A stretch of 64,000 nucleotides of DNA from Mastigias papua (lineage: Eukaryota; Cnidaria; Scyphozoa; Rhizostomeae; Mastigiidae): assembly GCA_964019165.1 (NCBI GenBank), contig OZ025281.1, positions 6,915,799 through 6,979,798 on the forward strand, read 5' to 3'. A program made the translations under genes and the position numbers. The notes beneath the pieces are model-generated. The model searched no databases. It saw nothing but the letters and a program-made list of their open reading frames with translations, and had not been told where the DNA came from. Shown here in pieces: positions 12,911-60,399 of this stretch. Position 1 is the first letter of the stretch. Each line of letters opens with the position of its first letter.

Positions 12911-14092
12911 TAGGATAAGCATAGGGTTGTAGATTTTATTCTTATAGAATTATATTTACAAATTCATATTGTTTAGATATCAATAGATATCAATGTTGAA
13001 CGGATAATTAGTGTATAAATAATATTAAATGGCAAATGGTGACTATGTGTTGACTATGTTTTCTTTCGCGCTACTTCACGCAGCCGTTATGACGTCAAAT
13101 GTGGTGCGTGGTCTTGCAAGTCTCCAAGCGTAATATAGGCCCAAAACGCGGGATCATGTAAAAGTACGTGCATTTAAATGTAAATCGCTAAATTTGCCGA
13201 CACATACGAAAGTGAAAAGATGCAAGATGTTTTCAGCTGAACCGTTCATGTTCGAACCAATTCCAGAATCGCAGGACAGTGCTATCGCAACCGTTTCAAC
13301 AACCTAAGAGCCAGAAGGCGAGAGATAAGATACCAACACAGAGAGGTTTGGAAACACACTTTCGTAAGTCAATGCTTATATACTAGCAAACAAACCTGCA
13401 AGATAAAATTTTCAAAGGCGTATAATATCTTAAAGTCTTCATGGCTAGGTACTTTATTTATAATAGGCTCATAAGCATGTCAACAGGCCAAGACAACGTG
13501 CACTGAAGAGAGTTGAAAAGTGAGGCCCAAAGCTGACGATCAAGATGTGATTGGTATTACGAATAACGACGACATTAACACAATTTGTCTATGTCTCAAT
13601 AGTGCTGTGGTCGACACCGCCATTTATCACGCTACTGAACAAGGACAATTTTTCTCTTAGGAATCCGGAGCATTATAAAAAGCAAGCGTGATGATGCAAG
13701 CGGAAGTGAATATGGTTCTTCGCTATATTACTTTGGTCAGATATTCATAGTGTCGCTATCATAGAATCTAGTATTAACCCAAACCTATTCCCTCCGCAAC
13801 CTCCGCAACCCTTTGTCCCACTTGAAAATACTTCGGGTAGATAGGTATGAATACATATCGTTCAATAGTGTGTGTGTCAACCTGACGGAAGGGTCGAGTG
13901 TTTGTTTGCTGTAACTTCCCCCATGTGTGCAATGCCAAGAAGTTTATTGCATATTCGAGGTGTACATGAGATGTACTTTGAAAAGATACACAGCTATTTG
14001 GCCATTGAGTATAAAAATATGCAATATAAAAAATTTGAACCTGTAAGGTATGTCCAAGGTGTAAAGGGTATTGACTTAAAAAGCAGATTCAA
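12911..14092. other. Gene-free interval
   Basis: No conserved coding signal. The ORF at 13872-14096 has no recognisable motif. Confidence 0.45.
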
Positions 14093-15055
14093 ATGATGAG
14101 GATTTGTGTTACAGTAATCTTTCCTTTGCTTTCCGAAAACTTGTTGATAAACACGGTCCTTAAAAAATCAAAGTTCAAAAGAGGAAATACCGCTCCTTTT
14201 ATGAACCAGCAATTGCAAAAGCAATTTATACAAGATCAAGGCTCCAAAAAAAGATTAAACCAAAATCCTACCGCAGACAATAGAAGCAATTTCAAAAAAC
14301 CAACGATATAAATGTGTTTCTATAAAAAAAGAAGGGTATAAAAATCACTCTAAAACGCAACTAAAAACGGTATTATGTCTGATAAAGAATTTTGGGATCT
14401 CGTTAAACCCTTTCTTCCTAACAAAGGAAGACTTGCAAATAGCCATATTTCCCCTGTAAAAAATTATACCGTTATAACTAATCAACAGGAGCTAACAGAT
14501 ATGTCTAATGATCACTATGTAAATTTAGGAGAAAAATCCAGTGGTAAAATACCTATTAGCCTTGATAAAGATACTGGAATTTATGATGACCACTAAGTTG
14601 TTCACTTCATTCTTGATAAATATACAGACCACAACCCTAGAGTCTTAATAACTGAAAACACAGAGCAAGTGACAACTCTGAGTGTCACATTTAAGGAGAC
14701 AGACAACAGAGGAGCAATTCTAATAGTCAACTGTATCCCACATGACTTGCCATTTTCCAAATTACATGCACAGGGGTTTGATGAACATCCGTCAATCCTT
14801 ACCTATTCCTATCTCAAAAGATGAAAACAATGCTTTCGGATACGTATAGTTCTTGTAAAATTGATATATATATATATCTGATATACCCCAAGGTTCTTTA
14901 CTGGAACCAATCTTTTTTAACTTTTACATATGTTAATTATTTCTTTTCGTAAACTGGCAACGCGCTACAATTATGCCGATGACAATACGCTTGCCTACCT
15001 CTCCAATTGATGGTTTACAGCAGATCATCAAATCTCTAACTAGGATTACAAAAAC
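14093..15055 (+). mobile_element. Decayed CR1-like LINE fragment
   Basis: The linker motif FKRGNTAPFMNQQLQK (from about 14175) and the CR1-typical block DKEFWDLVKPFLPNKG (14375-14430) identify a LINE linker. The RT palm is mostly deleted: after a GSLLEP remnant near 14895 the frame reads YNYADDNTLAYL at about 14965-15000. A short (AT) tract sits at 14863-14876. The copy is old and interrupted by deletions. Confidence 0.7.
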
Positions 15056-16205
15056 AACGAAAGCGCTGATAGATATCATTGCCACAACTGACAAAACAAA
15101 GATCGCTGCTTATATTGTACACCCGAATGCTATTAGTGAACACGACCACACTGGAATTGTCAGGAAAATGTATGTGGGAAAATTCAAAACCGAGAAAAAT
15201 TTACACAAGAGACTAGTCAAAGTACGACAAAGAAGCTTTCAAAAAGAAGCCACAAAGTGTTGATTGCATCGATGAATTCTATGCTGGGGAAACAAACAGC
15301 TCTTGGAATCTTTTCAAAAGTAAGTTAACGGCCGTTGTCGATCGCCATGTCCCTTTCACCGAAAAGAGAGGTCGAGGACGTAATTGCGCCTGGCTCACTA
15401 AAGAAATTAAAGGTAAAATGTATGAACGGGCTATCTAACAAGTAAACCAAGCTCAAAGACGAATTATTTCAACATTGGGGAGAACGCGTGTCTGACAAAG
15501 AAAAGTAGCAGATAACTTATGCTCATCTTCACCTTAATAGGGTCTTCCCTTCAAGCTAAACCATTCCACATCTTCGATAAAACGTGGAAGTTGTTTGGTT
15601 ATAGCAAATTGACTAAATTGACTCCCAAGGCTACTATCTTCAACTTCAAAGGCGTTGAAATAAGGGAAGTACAGGCAATTTTGAATTCGTTGAATGCATT
15701 AAAATCTACTGGCCCGGACAATTTACCCGCAAGACTAATACAGGACGGATCAGATCAATTTGCTGCACCACTCTGCTTTCTAGCAAATCAGAGCCTGCAA
15801 ACTGGTCTGTTTCCAAATAGTGAAAAATGTGCCAAAGTGATACCCATTTACAAGTCTGGAGAAAAATCAAATGTTGACAATCACAGGCCAATCTCTGTAC
15901 TCAATATTACGTCGAAAGTCCTGGAGAAAATTGTGCATAAACAACTTTCCGATTACCTCGAAGTCAACAAGCTACTATGTGACGCCCAATTTGGCTTCCG
16001 AAGAAACAGATCAACGCAACACGTTGCTACTATATTCCTTGAACACATTCGGAGTAACATGGATGCACATTGCTGCACAGGCGCAATGTATGTAGACCTA
16101 CTCAAAGCCTTTGACACCGTTCACCATGGCAACTTACTGTCAAAACTGTCATATTAAGGCATCACTAAGACAGTCGCGTTTATCACACATGTACTGTTTA
16201 GTATT
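15056..16205 (+). mobile_element. LINE fragment: endonuclease end, linker, N-terminal RT
   Basis: A second LINE lies head-to-tail with the previous one. The end of the endonuclease (VHPNAISEHDH) is followed by the linker (VDRHVPFTEKRGRGR, 15330-15380). An ORF at 15519-16157 then carries early RT motifs: LNALKSTGPDNLPARLIQDG, IPIYKSGEK, NHRPISVLNITSKVLEK, FGFRRNRSTQHV and the first catalytic Asp region MYVDLLKAFDTV. The stop at 16155-16157 replaces a Tyr or similar, because the frame continues with GITKTVAFIT. The element is cut off before the YADD motif. Confidence 0.85.
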
Positions 16206-18683
16206 GCTTCCATTTATTACTTTACTTTTAAAACTCTAAATCCAGACCCAATTCTATTACATCTCTGGTCATCTACCAACCCTCCCCTATTTGCTCTAAC
16301 CCTACCATGCATTAGGCTTTTGGGATTTTTACCAGCACTTCAACTTCTCACTTCAATGCCTCCATGAAAGCAAGCAACTGAGAGAAATAACATCAATAGC
16401 ATTTGTAAAGTCGCAAACAGATGGGCATATTTCAACGACATCGTGAGCAATTCCTTCAACAATGCCAATAGCCCCCTCGCGATCATCCATTTCTTCCTGC
16501 AAAAACTCTCCAAGGATATCGTCATCATGTGGACCAGAATCAGTGCTTTGGACATCAGCATCGAAATTTGCATACCCTTCTGCCATTACAACCCTTGGCA
16601 TAACTTCATAATTTATTCCCATTAAAGTACATCATTGTGTGAAGGAAGTGGTGTGACAGCAAGACATCAAAATGAATTAATAAATAAAAGTTTTTCACGA
16701 AAACATGCCGGGATAAAATTTCTTCACAGGACAGAGCTAACTGACATTTTGAAGGATGATATAAAATGGTTCAAGTGATTTCCATTATCCAAGGGAGCTA
16801 CATTCATCATTCTAATTGGCTACCGAAGATTGGAGAGGCATTGAAAGTCATGATGGAGCCAGACAACATAGACAATTGATATGCTGCTGGTGTACAGAAA
16901 TACGACACCATTGTAGGGCATCTACCAAAACTAAACAGCGGCATTCTCGCAAAAGCAGTCTTCTTCGTTCTCAGCAGATAAATTTAATTCCTGCGTGACT
17001 GTGGTAAATGGCAATGGTGTAAACTTTAAAGATAGCGAGGGAATTCAATTCCTGGTCAAATAGGAAATATATGCGGTAATCCTGTTCTGGACAGATTAGA
17101 GCCATTGTGGACTGAAGATAGTTATTGTGTAGCATTTTCTAGTATAGAGCCAAAGAGTATAATGTGCCAAAATGAAATAACATAGGATCACATCACCAAG
17201 AATCTCATTCTAGGAAATCAAGCTCAGCGGTTCCTTACAGAGAAACGAAACTGCTGGGTAAGATACTTTCTTACATATCAGTTGAGAAAATATATCATAA
17301 GCATAACCAAAATCAAAATGCAAGTTCAGGAAATTCAATATAACGCAGACTACTTAAGGATTCACAACTTGAGCTGGTAGATCTATTGGCTGGATAGATA
17401 TCCACATATCTCTTAATTTCGGACTCCTAGTACCTATTCTGCTTCTTTTCCTCTCAGAGCAGACTGAAAGTAGATTTTGCATCCTACTATCAACTTGATC
17501 TGTCACATAACGGCGGTAGAGGGGTGGAGGTTAGTATTAAGGTGTGTTACAGAAAAGGGGGAGGGTCCCCACACGGCAACATTGGCATTAAGTGACGGGT
17601 GAATGGCCTGTAACTCGTAAATCCTGATCATCTGTTCTATTCAAAATCAAACAACATAAACAAACAGATTGGCGGGAATAAAGAACCAAGTGCGCGTGCG
17701 TGCGTGCCAGCAATATTAGGTATGTGTGCAAATGATCAAGCATATAAATCTACAAATAAAGAACAATAAATCTTGGATAGAATCTCTAGTCTTTACCAAA
17801 CATCCCAACATTGCAAAACACAATGTTTGGTGTCCTGGCGCTGTATTCTAACTATCCAAACATTTTTTGTGACATGAAGTAGGATCAAATGGTAGATCAT
17901 AGATCATTTTGGATATGCCTTAACATATACAGACCAAAAGCAACACGCGTATTGTCCAAAACCAACTATCTTTGTTCAGAATTAACAGCTTTAATTAATT
18001 GTTCAAAGATCATATATACTGTACATTAACTACATCTATAAGCATAAAGAAAAGTGCATGACGTTTAGTAGCGTCAAGAGATGAATTCAAAAGAGGCAAC
18101 TTGCTTATGTCATCATACCACCTATCCCCTCCATCCTCCCCACAATCAAATGTAGGCTCTTATGAGGACCTGCCTATCCCTTCTGTGATGACATCATATA
18201 TGAACCGACCCTTATTACATAGCTCACCTCGAACATCGCCTGGCTATCCCATAGTGATAACATTCTCTTTTGCAAATAAGCACAAAATTACTACATCACA
18301 CTACTGTCTTCTCCGCAAAAAATGAGGACATACTTTAGTAAGTTAGTAAGTTTACGAGAGAATGAGGGGTATTTTGTCAAAACATGTCATAAACAGAAAA
18401 TACTGTGCTTTAGGAGAGGATATCAGCAAACTCACAGAAACAACCTTATAAAGACGATGCGTACTTTCAAATTCCAACGGGCTATATACCAAATAGGCAA
18501 AAAATAATACCGACAGTTCATTCGTGGGAAACTAAGTATATCTGACAAATACTCTCAGGTACTCACTTAATAAGAACTTGGGCTAACAATTTTCAATTGA
18601 CATATCTTCTGGAAGTTACCTCTAATGCTGATGATAAAGTCTGAATGATACCAAGGGTGAAAATATATCTAGTAACTACTTAC
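16206..18683. other. Gene-free interval; probable intron of the helicase gene
   Basis: No recognised coding motif. A minus-strand ORF at 16353-16622 is acidic and unmatched. A GTGCGTGC-rich stretch lies near 17690-17705. I looked here for the next helicase exon (motifs Ia to DEAD) and did not find it. Confidence 0.4.
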
Positions 18684-54379
<35,696 letters not shown>

Positions 54380-54961
54380 CTACATAGAATTAAAAGCAGC
54401 CAAACATTAGGCATTGTTATACACATAGACCGAGTCAATTGACAAAGTATAATTACATAGAATAAGCCATGTGAAGCTGTGACCATATAGCCAAATTATC
54501 CCCATTCCTAGAAAATGACAGGTCGCAGGATTTGAAAGACTAGGAAACCGATTGCAGGTAATTTTGAAGAATATACCGAAACTCAATCGAAATGGCAAGG
54601 AAAATAATTGTGGTCTGCTTCATAAAGGGCCCAAATATACAGGTAGCCTCATCATGATAGACCTATAAAATCCACCTTGAGCTGAGAAAATGCAATGTAT
54701 GCGCTATATTGCTTAACCCTAAGGGGAAATACTTCAGTTACCACACACACTAAATAGAGAGTTTAAGCAAGCACGACGATAACCATAACGATAACAGTAG
54801 GAGGCTACTTTGGCCTAGTGCGCACGCGCTCGTGGAGATTCCCCTGACGTTATCGTTTTCACCTAGTGTTCTAGTACGATAGAAAACAGATCTATCGTTC
54901 TCTGACAACGTTAGGACCGTGCTACAAGATTTGGGAATTTAAACCGAAACAAAGAATAGAT

Positions 54962-55919
54962 ATGGCTTCACCAAGTTCAATACCATTGAATTCGACGACA
55001 AGTGGGTAAGTTTTTTTGTTTCTGATTTGTTTCTTGAGTATTTTCCTTAAACAAAACACTCTTTCGTGGGATTCTGATTGAGGACGTAATTTCATTTAAC
55101 TTGTAGAAAATATTTACTCTATATAAATGCATTAGCTCTAGTTTTTCTATTTCATTTAGGAAACGCTTTAAGTGGACCAGTAGTCACGATGAACTTTTCC
55201 TGCGAGAAGTCCTAAATTCTGAAATATGGATGACCAAAGCTGGTAGTTCAGAGAGAGGGGAGAAATGGAAAAAAATCGCAGAGGCACTGAATGTAATAGA
55301 GATGCCAAAGTTTGATGTCAGCCAGAGGTCAGCACGGGAGCGTTTCCAATTTCTTTTTGAGAGACGAAAAGCAAAAAATAGACAGGAGGAGAGAGCAAGC
55401 GGAATTTCTCCCGATATATCTGATATCGACAAGCTGCTTGACGAATTAATAGAACTTTTCGAAACAGCTAATCTTGAACGAGAAACTGTAGCGAAACAGA
55501 GGGCAGATAAAACGGCTTTGAATGCTGAAAAAGGACTTGAGATGAGGAGGATGTCAATGGAGACTATGGGAGAGTCTTCTAAAAGGCAGGCAAGTGACGG
55601 TGACAGAGGGAAAGAAAAGAGACCGAGAAGGGTTCAAAAGGATACGTTTGAATACCTGAATGAAAAACTAAAACTTGACCTTGAATGGCAAAGAAGGGAT
55701 TTTGAGTTGAAAGAACGAACATTAGAGGAGAAAGTCAAGGCCAGAGAATACAAAGACAAAGAGAGAGGCTGGTATAGAGACCACGTGGAAAGACGTTTCG
55801 ATTCCATTTGCAGTAATATTGAAAAACAAAACCAGATGTTATTACAAATTTCAAATCAATTAGAAGAACAGACAGCATTAATGCTAGCATTATTAGGAGA
55901 TAGTGCCGTAGGAAAGTGA
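54962..55919 (+). CDS. Harbinger Myb/SANT-like DNA-binding protein, two exons
   Basis: Exon 1 is 54962-55005 (ATG, 14 codons and two bases) with donor GTAAGT; exon 2 is 55160-55919 after TTTCATTTAG. The join keeps the frame and gives 267 residues. Exon 2 opens with GKRFKWTSSHDELFLREVL and continues with GEKWKKIAEALN, the tryptophan-spaced SANT/Myb trihelix style. The C-terminal half is charged and coiled (LKLDLEWQRRDFELKERTLE and a final NQLEEQTALMLALL). In Harbinger elements this partner brings the transposase to the TIRs and into the nucleus. The frame has no lesion, unlike the transposase. Confidence 0.88.
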
Positions 55920-56139
55920 CATTTTCCAAAAGAATTTAGCAACTTTGTAGTTCTCTTTGATTTTGCTTGTATAAAGTGTTCGAATTTATGATTCATACAG
56001 TTGTTCTAAATAAGTGGTATTCTGTTCTTAAACGTAACATTTACCTCTTTGGAATGCAAGCTGTTGACTAAATAAACCGACCATGCAGAGTGCGACAATA
56101 CACGAAATACAGATATTATGCTATATTTTCGACATAAAA

Positions 56140-57218
56140 TTATAGCTGTTTGAAGTAATCTTCTATGTTTGGTGGATCAACTTGGAAAAAATTTGAAGTA
56201 CTGCTTCCATACAAACAATTCCTTGCATTTTTCAACAATGTGCATACAATATACATTTCTCCTACCGAGCTTAGCTGGATTTTCAAATTTTTTTTAAAGT
56301 CAAGAAATTTGAAAAAATTAATGATGTCCCCAAATAGCCACTCTACACTGACTCTGGTCGACCTCATCCACTGGTTCCAGGTTTGCTGTTCTTCTGTGAG
56401 TGCTGCATTTCTAAATGGAGCTTGGAGATGTGGACGAAGGGGATAGGCAGGGTCCCCGTAAATGCACATTATGTTCCCATTAGGGGAAAAAGAATGCTCT
56501 TCAAGTAATTGCAAGAGGCCAGACTCTCTCAGCATCCCACTATCGTGCCTTCTTCCTTCAAATGGTCCATGAAGAAACGCGACCAACCCATCAGGTGTAG
56601 CCACAGACTGAAATTTGATGGCATGCACCCTTTTGTGTCCATTGTATAACACTCTCTGATTTCTGCTAGATCTGGATATGGCCCTCACAGTTCCATCTAT
56701 ACATCCCCAACAATTTGTTAAAGGTGCACCTTTAGCATGAATAGCATCTGCATATTTTTGAAGATTTGCCGGAGACAACCAGTTCTCGATCAAACGAAGT
56801 TAGTAGAAAACTCCATTGTTCATACAACTTTCTCATGACAGTATTGCAAATAACACAAATTTCGGGGATTGGTCTTGCAAATCTTGGAACCATATTCGAA
56901 TATCTGCAGGGGTATGCAACACGCGAGTATACAGATGGCTTCTGTTGCATCAACATTTAGTCTATTGTATGTGATTATTTCCTCTGGGAAATGAAGTACA
57001 TCTTTTAGGTTAAATATGTCCCTTTTTTCAAATCAGAATTCAGATTTACATTCATCGTTAGACATTTCATCCAGACCGAATTTTTCATATTGCCAGTATG
57101 GTATAATAAGATTTCCATTGGGCCTATTAACATTTTCCAAAAGAGCCATTTCTTAGTCGTTTATAACATTCATATTTCGTGCCATAAAAACAGCAGCATT
57201 CACATCGTTTCCAGCCAT
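56140..57218 (-). pseudogene. Harbinger DDE transposase, inactivated
   Basis: DDE_Tnp_4-type nuclease. The C-terminal ORF (56793-56140) holds GCIDGTVRAI (first Asp), CIYGDPAYPLRP (second) and SVEWLFGDI (Glu). Upstream the protein can be followed in three frames: MAGNDVNAAVFMARN from 57218, a TAA at 57153-57155, the LDEMSNDECKSEF block, a TGA at 57033-57035 where the family has Arg (CGA to TGA, CpG-type decay), VLHFPEEIITYNRLNVDATE, then a shift to YPCRYSNMVPRFARPIPEIC and another near 56798. At least two stops and two frameshifts mean it cannot make transposase. Confidence 0.88.
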
Positions 57219-57536
57219 ATCTAAAGAGTCAATTAGTTTTTGTGGATTGGTACACGCGAGTGTAATGAAAACAAGGTGATTCACACAGCAAAGAGCCGTG
57301 ATTTGCGTAAATCCGGCTAGCCCTACCGGTGTCAAAGCTTAAGTTAAATTTACCACAACGATAACGGAAACGATACGACTATCACCTCTCGTTATGGTTA
57401 TGGTTCTCGTCGTCATGCTTAAACTCTCTAATATCCCGAGTGTTACGAGTGGCAAACAGCATCAGATACTTCAGAGATTTTAATTTCGTCAATACTGATA
57501 ACGTACTTTCCAAAATTCACTAAAGCAAGGTGTGAA

Positions 57537-57910
57537 AAGTCTATTGCTACTACAGAAATTCACTACAGCAAGAAAAAGCGGGAACACTCTCTTAGCAGAC
57601 TCAAAAGCTTTAAGTGTTTTGGAATCAGTTCACTTTAAGACTTAAAACCCTGTCTTGTGTAGACAAACAGAGTTCAGTTTCTCACTTGGACACTTCAAAT
57701 AAGCAATGGTGAATAGGTGCTAATTGGTCACTCTTATGGCCATCTAGACGCATTATTCATCATATCAGGTTTATCCGCATCTGGCTATATATTTCAGTTC
57801 ACCTATCGGTCGTTATCTGACATTTCATACTCTGATGAGTGTCGTACGAAAAAAGCTTTTCAGTATACTACAGGAATGTTCCCGCTTTTGCTTGCTATAA
57901 TAAAGCAAAG
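57537..57910 (+). mobile_element. PLE family 1 tail pair with a canonical hammerhead-like core
   Basis: The left side is an inverted terminus (TTCACTACAGCAAGAAAAAGC), then the end of the endonuclease frame and the full 3' tail to GCTTGCTATAATAAAGC. Diverged, no coding capacity. Confidence 0.75.
57826..57867 (+). ncRNA. Hammerhead-like motif with CUGAUGA core, PLE family 1
   Basis: CATACT - CTGATGA (57832-57838) - GTG/TAC stem II with UCG loop - GAAA (57848-57851) - A/U stem III AAAGCTTTT - C - AGTATA. Stem I has lost one pair at its end, but the core is the textbook sequence. Confidence 0.5.
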
Positions 57911-58025
57911 TGTCCTATGTGGTACTTTGCTTTAGCAAAACTCTCTATTCTGAGCCTAGCCTTCTTAATCCGTTGACTTTACGTCCCAGACACGAGGTCC
58001 CACAATATAGTAGATACTTCCTAGG

Positions 58026-59274
58026 CAGTGGCGAATGGTCCTGGTATTCAAGGTATTCAGTGAATACCCTGGGAATTTAGGAAATATGTTCGTTTAGAAA
58101 AACATAATCCCCTACAGATTAAAATTCAACACTACGATTTACTATTGTAATGTATTTCCATGTTCATGCTTCGTTATCGAGAGAATTGCTGCGCAGGAGC
58201 AAGGAATCGCCACTTTTCTCCTGTGAATTTGTTATGACACTGGCTGCAATAAGCAGTGAATCTTTTCCGTCTAAATTCAACCAATCAGAGCCCAATATTT
58301 TATGAATAAGCCTGGGCGCTTCGCAAGCAAAAGAATCGGAAAATAAGCTGTAAAGTTTCAGCTTCCAGCCTTGATAGTAAGTTACAGACTAGTCTCGTTC
58401 CGAGCATTATACTGGCGATCGGCAACCATATTTGTTGTGGGGACTGTTATGGAATACATATTTTCTAACAATAAGAACATGAAATAATATCGTTGGAGAC
58501 ACCTGATAGACTATGAAACATCTCAGAGCCATTCCTCATTCTACGGAAGTTGCTTTTGTTTTGAGTGAAAAAAAGGGAATCCACAAGCAGAAGGTATCGT
58601 TGCTACATTGCAATTTATTGTGTGTGAAACATGTCTGAGGAGAGATTCCTCTGGGGTAACTTTTCTAATATGTAACATGTGAATTAGTTTTGTATTTGTG
58701 ACAATATTAACAAGTGAGCCAGCCATTAATCTTGTAAAGAGTGCCTTCCGCTTCTTGCATACTTTGACAAGTCTATTTGCCTACTCAGTTATCATGTCGA
58801 GGGGGTACCACAACATCATTCATGTGGCGTGAGTAGTCACATTGTTGGGAATATTTTCATTACAATTTTATTTCACGTTTAATAAGAATGCAATTTTCAA
58901 CGCTTTCATTTACTGAAAGACAGAAAGGATATTATTGCTAAAGGGAGCCCCAAACCATATCTTGTTTGTCAGTTTATGGCGGAGTGCTAAGGTTGATATG
59001 AGTGGCTTCCTGGATCAAATGACAATACTACCTCTATTGCTGGCCAAACCTGCTCTTTATTCCCTAAAAAGGAATTTGGAAGGGAAAAGGTTCTAATATG
59101 CTAAGCAACTTGACTAAATCTTAGAGAAAGTAAGGACTTTCACAGATGCACATTGATAAGTTTAGTATTAGATAGATCCCCTTATTTTACGCTAAGATTC
59201 TCAAAATTTTTAACTGCCCATAAGCTTTTTCAAAATGGAGAATACCCTGGGAAAATCCTCACGGTTCGCCACTG
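58026..59274. mobile_element. Non-autonomous hAT-type element with perfect 8-bp TSD
   Basis: CAGTGGCGAA at the left, TTCGCCACTG at the right; TTCCTAGG directly outside both (58018-58025 and 59275-59282). Inside the left end is GGTATTCAAGGTATTCAGTG, shared with the element at 34708-35610; the right end has GAATACCCTGGGA, also mirrored at the left. No recognisable transposase. Confidence 0.9.
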
Positions 59275-59282
59275 TTCCTAGG

Positions 59283-59980
59283 CGAAATCAAATGGCATCA
59301 CAGTATCAGGTAGAAATGTGGTTTAGATACAGAAAAGGGTTAGGAAGAAGGATCCCTCAGTGTCGGCTCCTCTGATGTGTGTCAGTCAAGTGCAAGCCAA
59401 TGGGACAGTCGTTGTACTTCTTAAACTGGATTTAAGACCGAGGTTTAATATACTCTCTCTACTGTTAGGCTGGAAGCAAGAATATTGCTGCCAGCGGATG
59501 ATGGACCTTTCTTTTCAAATCGTTTGATCAAATGGAAGAAAGGTATGTTATATTCTTGCATGTTTTTCAATGGTTTCACTCGATTTTAGGCCAAAATCGC
59601 CACAGACAGATAGATAGATCGCCAGCTGCAACCTAAAGATGGGATAGTGATCTTGAGAGAGCATTGGGAAGAAATTAGTCTGCTTTCTTCACCATTAGAG
59701 TGGTATAGGAAGCTGAAGAGTTGAATTGTGCATTTTTATGGTATATGGAGACAGTATTTTTATTCCGCTTTTTACGCAAAAGGAACTTTTAGTAGTTCCG
59801 TGGCTGAGTTTTGTTTTCATATGAACTACTAATCTGCAATACGAATATAGACCATACCGCTTGTGGTCTTGACTTCAGTATGTAAGCACAGAATAGAAGA
59901 AGTTATTTTCTTCTATATGATTTTTGTTCTCTGATATAAATTCTCTAGCTAACTGATTTCTGTATCACATATATATATAT
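59283..59980. other. No recognisable gene
   Basis: AT-rich sequence; a splice-donor-like AAAG|GTATGT at 59541 follows an open plus-strand stretch but no motif supports an exon. Confidence 0.35.
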
Positions 59981-60230
59981 ACAGTATACTACAGAGATAA
60001 CACAATTGTTTATGTGGGATGAAAAAGTAATAGCGAGGCGTTAGAAAATGCTGAGTAGGGAGAACTTAGGCCCAAACAATGATTTTGACGCAAGAGGTGA
60101 TTGTGCGTAGGAATGTGTGAATGAAGTAATGGTATGAGCTGCTATGGGAGTAAACCAAATTGTGAAAATGAATGATTGTGAATAGTTATGGAAGAAAAGA
60201 TGTGGATGGGAGGAGAGAGATGCTACAACA
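59981..60230 (-). repeat. Probable 3' LTR of the minus-strand Gypsy element
   Basis: Starts TGTTGTAGCATC (inverse of 60219-60230) right after a polypurine tract. The far end near 59981 is a guess; no second LTR is available to compare. Confidence 0.4.
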
Positions 60231-60243
60231 GCTCCCCCTCCCT
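60231..60243 (-). other. Polypurine tract
   Basis: AGGGAGGGGGAGC on the minus strand, immediately before TGTTGTAG. Position and composition fit the plus-strand primer of Ty3/Gypsy elements. Confidence 0.65.
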
Positions 60244-60399
60244 AGAATGCAAGTGAAGAATAGGCATTCGAGAATGGAAGCAAACAATGACGGATAAATA
60301 TGAAATTATACATAGGGAAATTTGACAAGACAAAAGTATGCAAAATAAATAAATGTCCATGGTCCAAGATAAGATAAAGTCATGAATGTTCGATATATA

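Larger units (their letters stand above)
54756..57429. mobile_element. PIF-Harbinger transposon with 3-bp TSD
   Basis: TIR AGAGAGTTTAAGCA at 54756 and its inverse ending 57429; similarity continues inward (GACGATAACCATAACG and CGTTATGGTTATGG). AAT lies directly outside both ends (54753-54755 and 57430-57432). It carries the two genes typical of the superfamily, a Myb/SANT-like DNA-binding protein (plus) and a DDE nuclease (minus), convergent. Confidence 0.92.

Noticed and set aside
13872..14096. ORF of 74 codons before the LINE at 14.1 kb
   Set aside because: No LINE or other protein motif could be seen; left as unannotated sequence.
16353..16622. Minus-strand ORF of 89 codons with an acidic middle
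   Set aside because: No motif, no splice context and no second copy in the window. It does not carry helicase motifs, so I did not attach it to the DDX43-like gene.
57450..57536. Open minus-strand stretch reading SIDEIKISEVSDA
   Set aside because: Too short, no conserved motif, and the flanking sequence is transposon ends on both sides.
59460..59545. Plus-strand open segment ending in a GTATGT donor
   Set aside because: No acceptor of matching quality, no protein motif and no partner exon.
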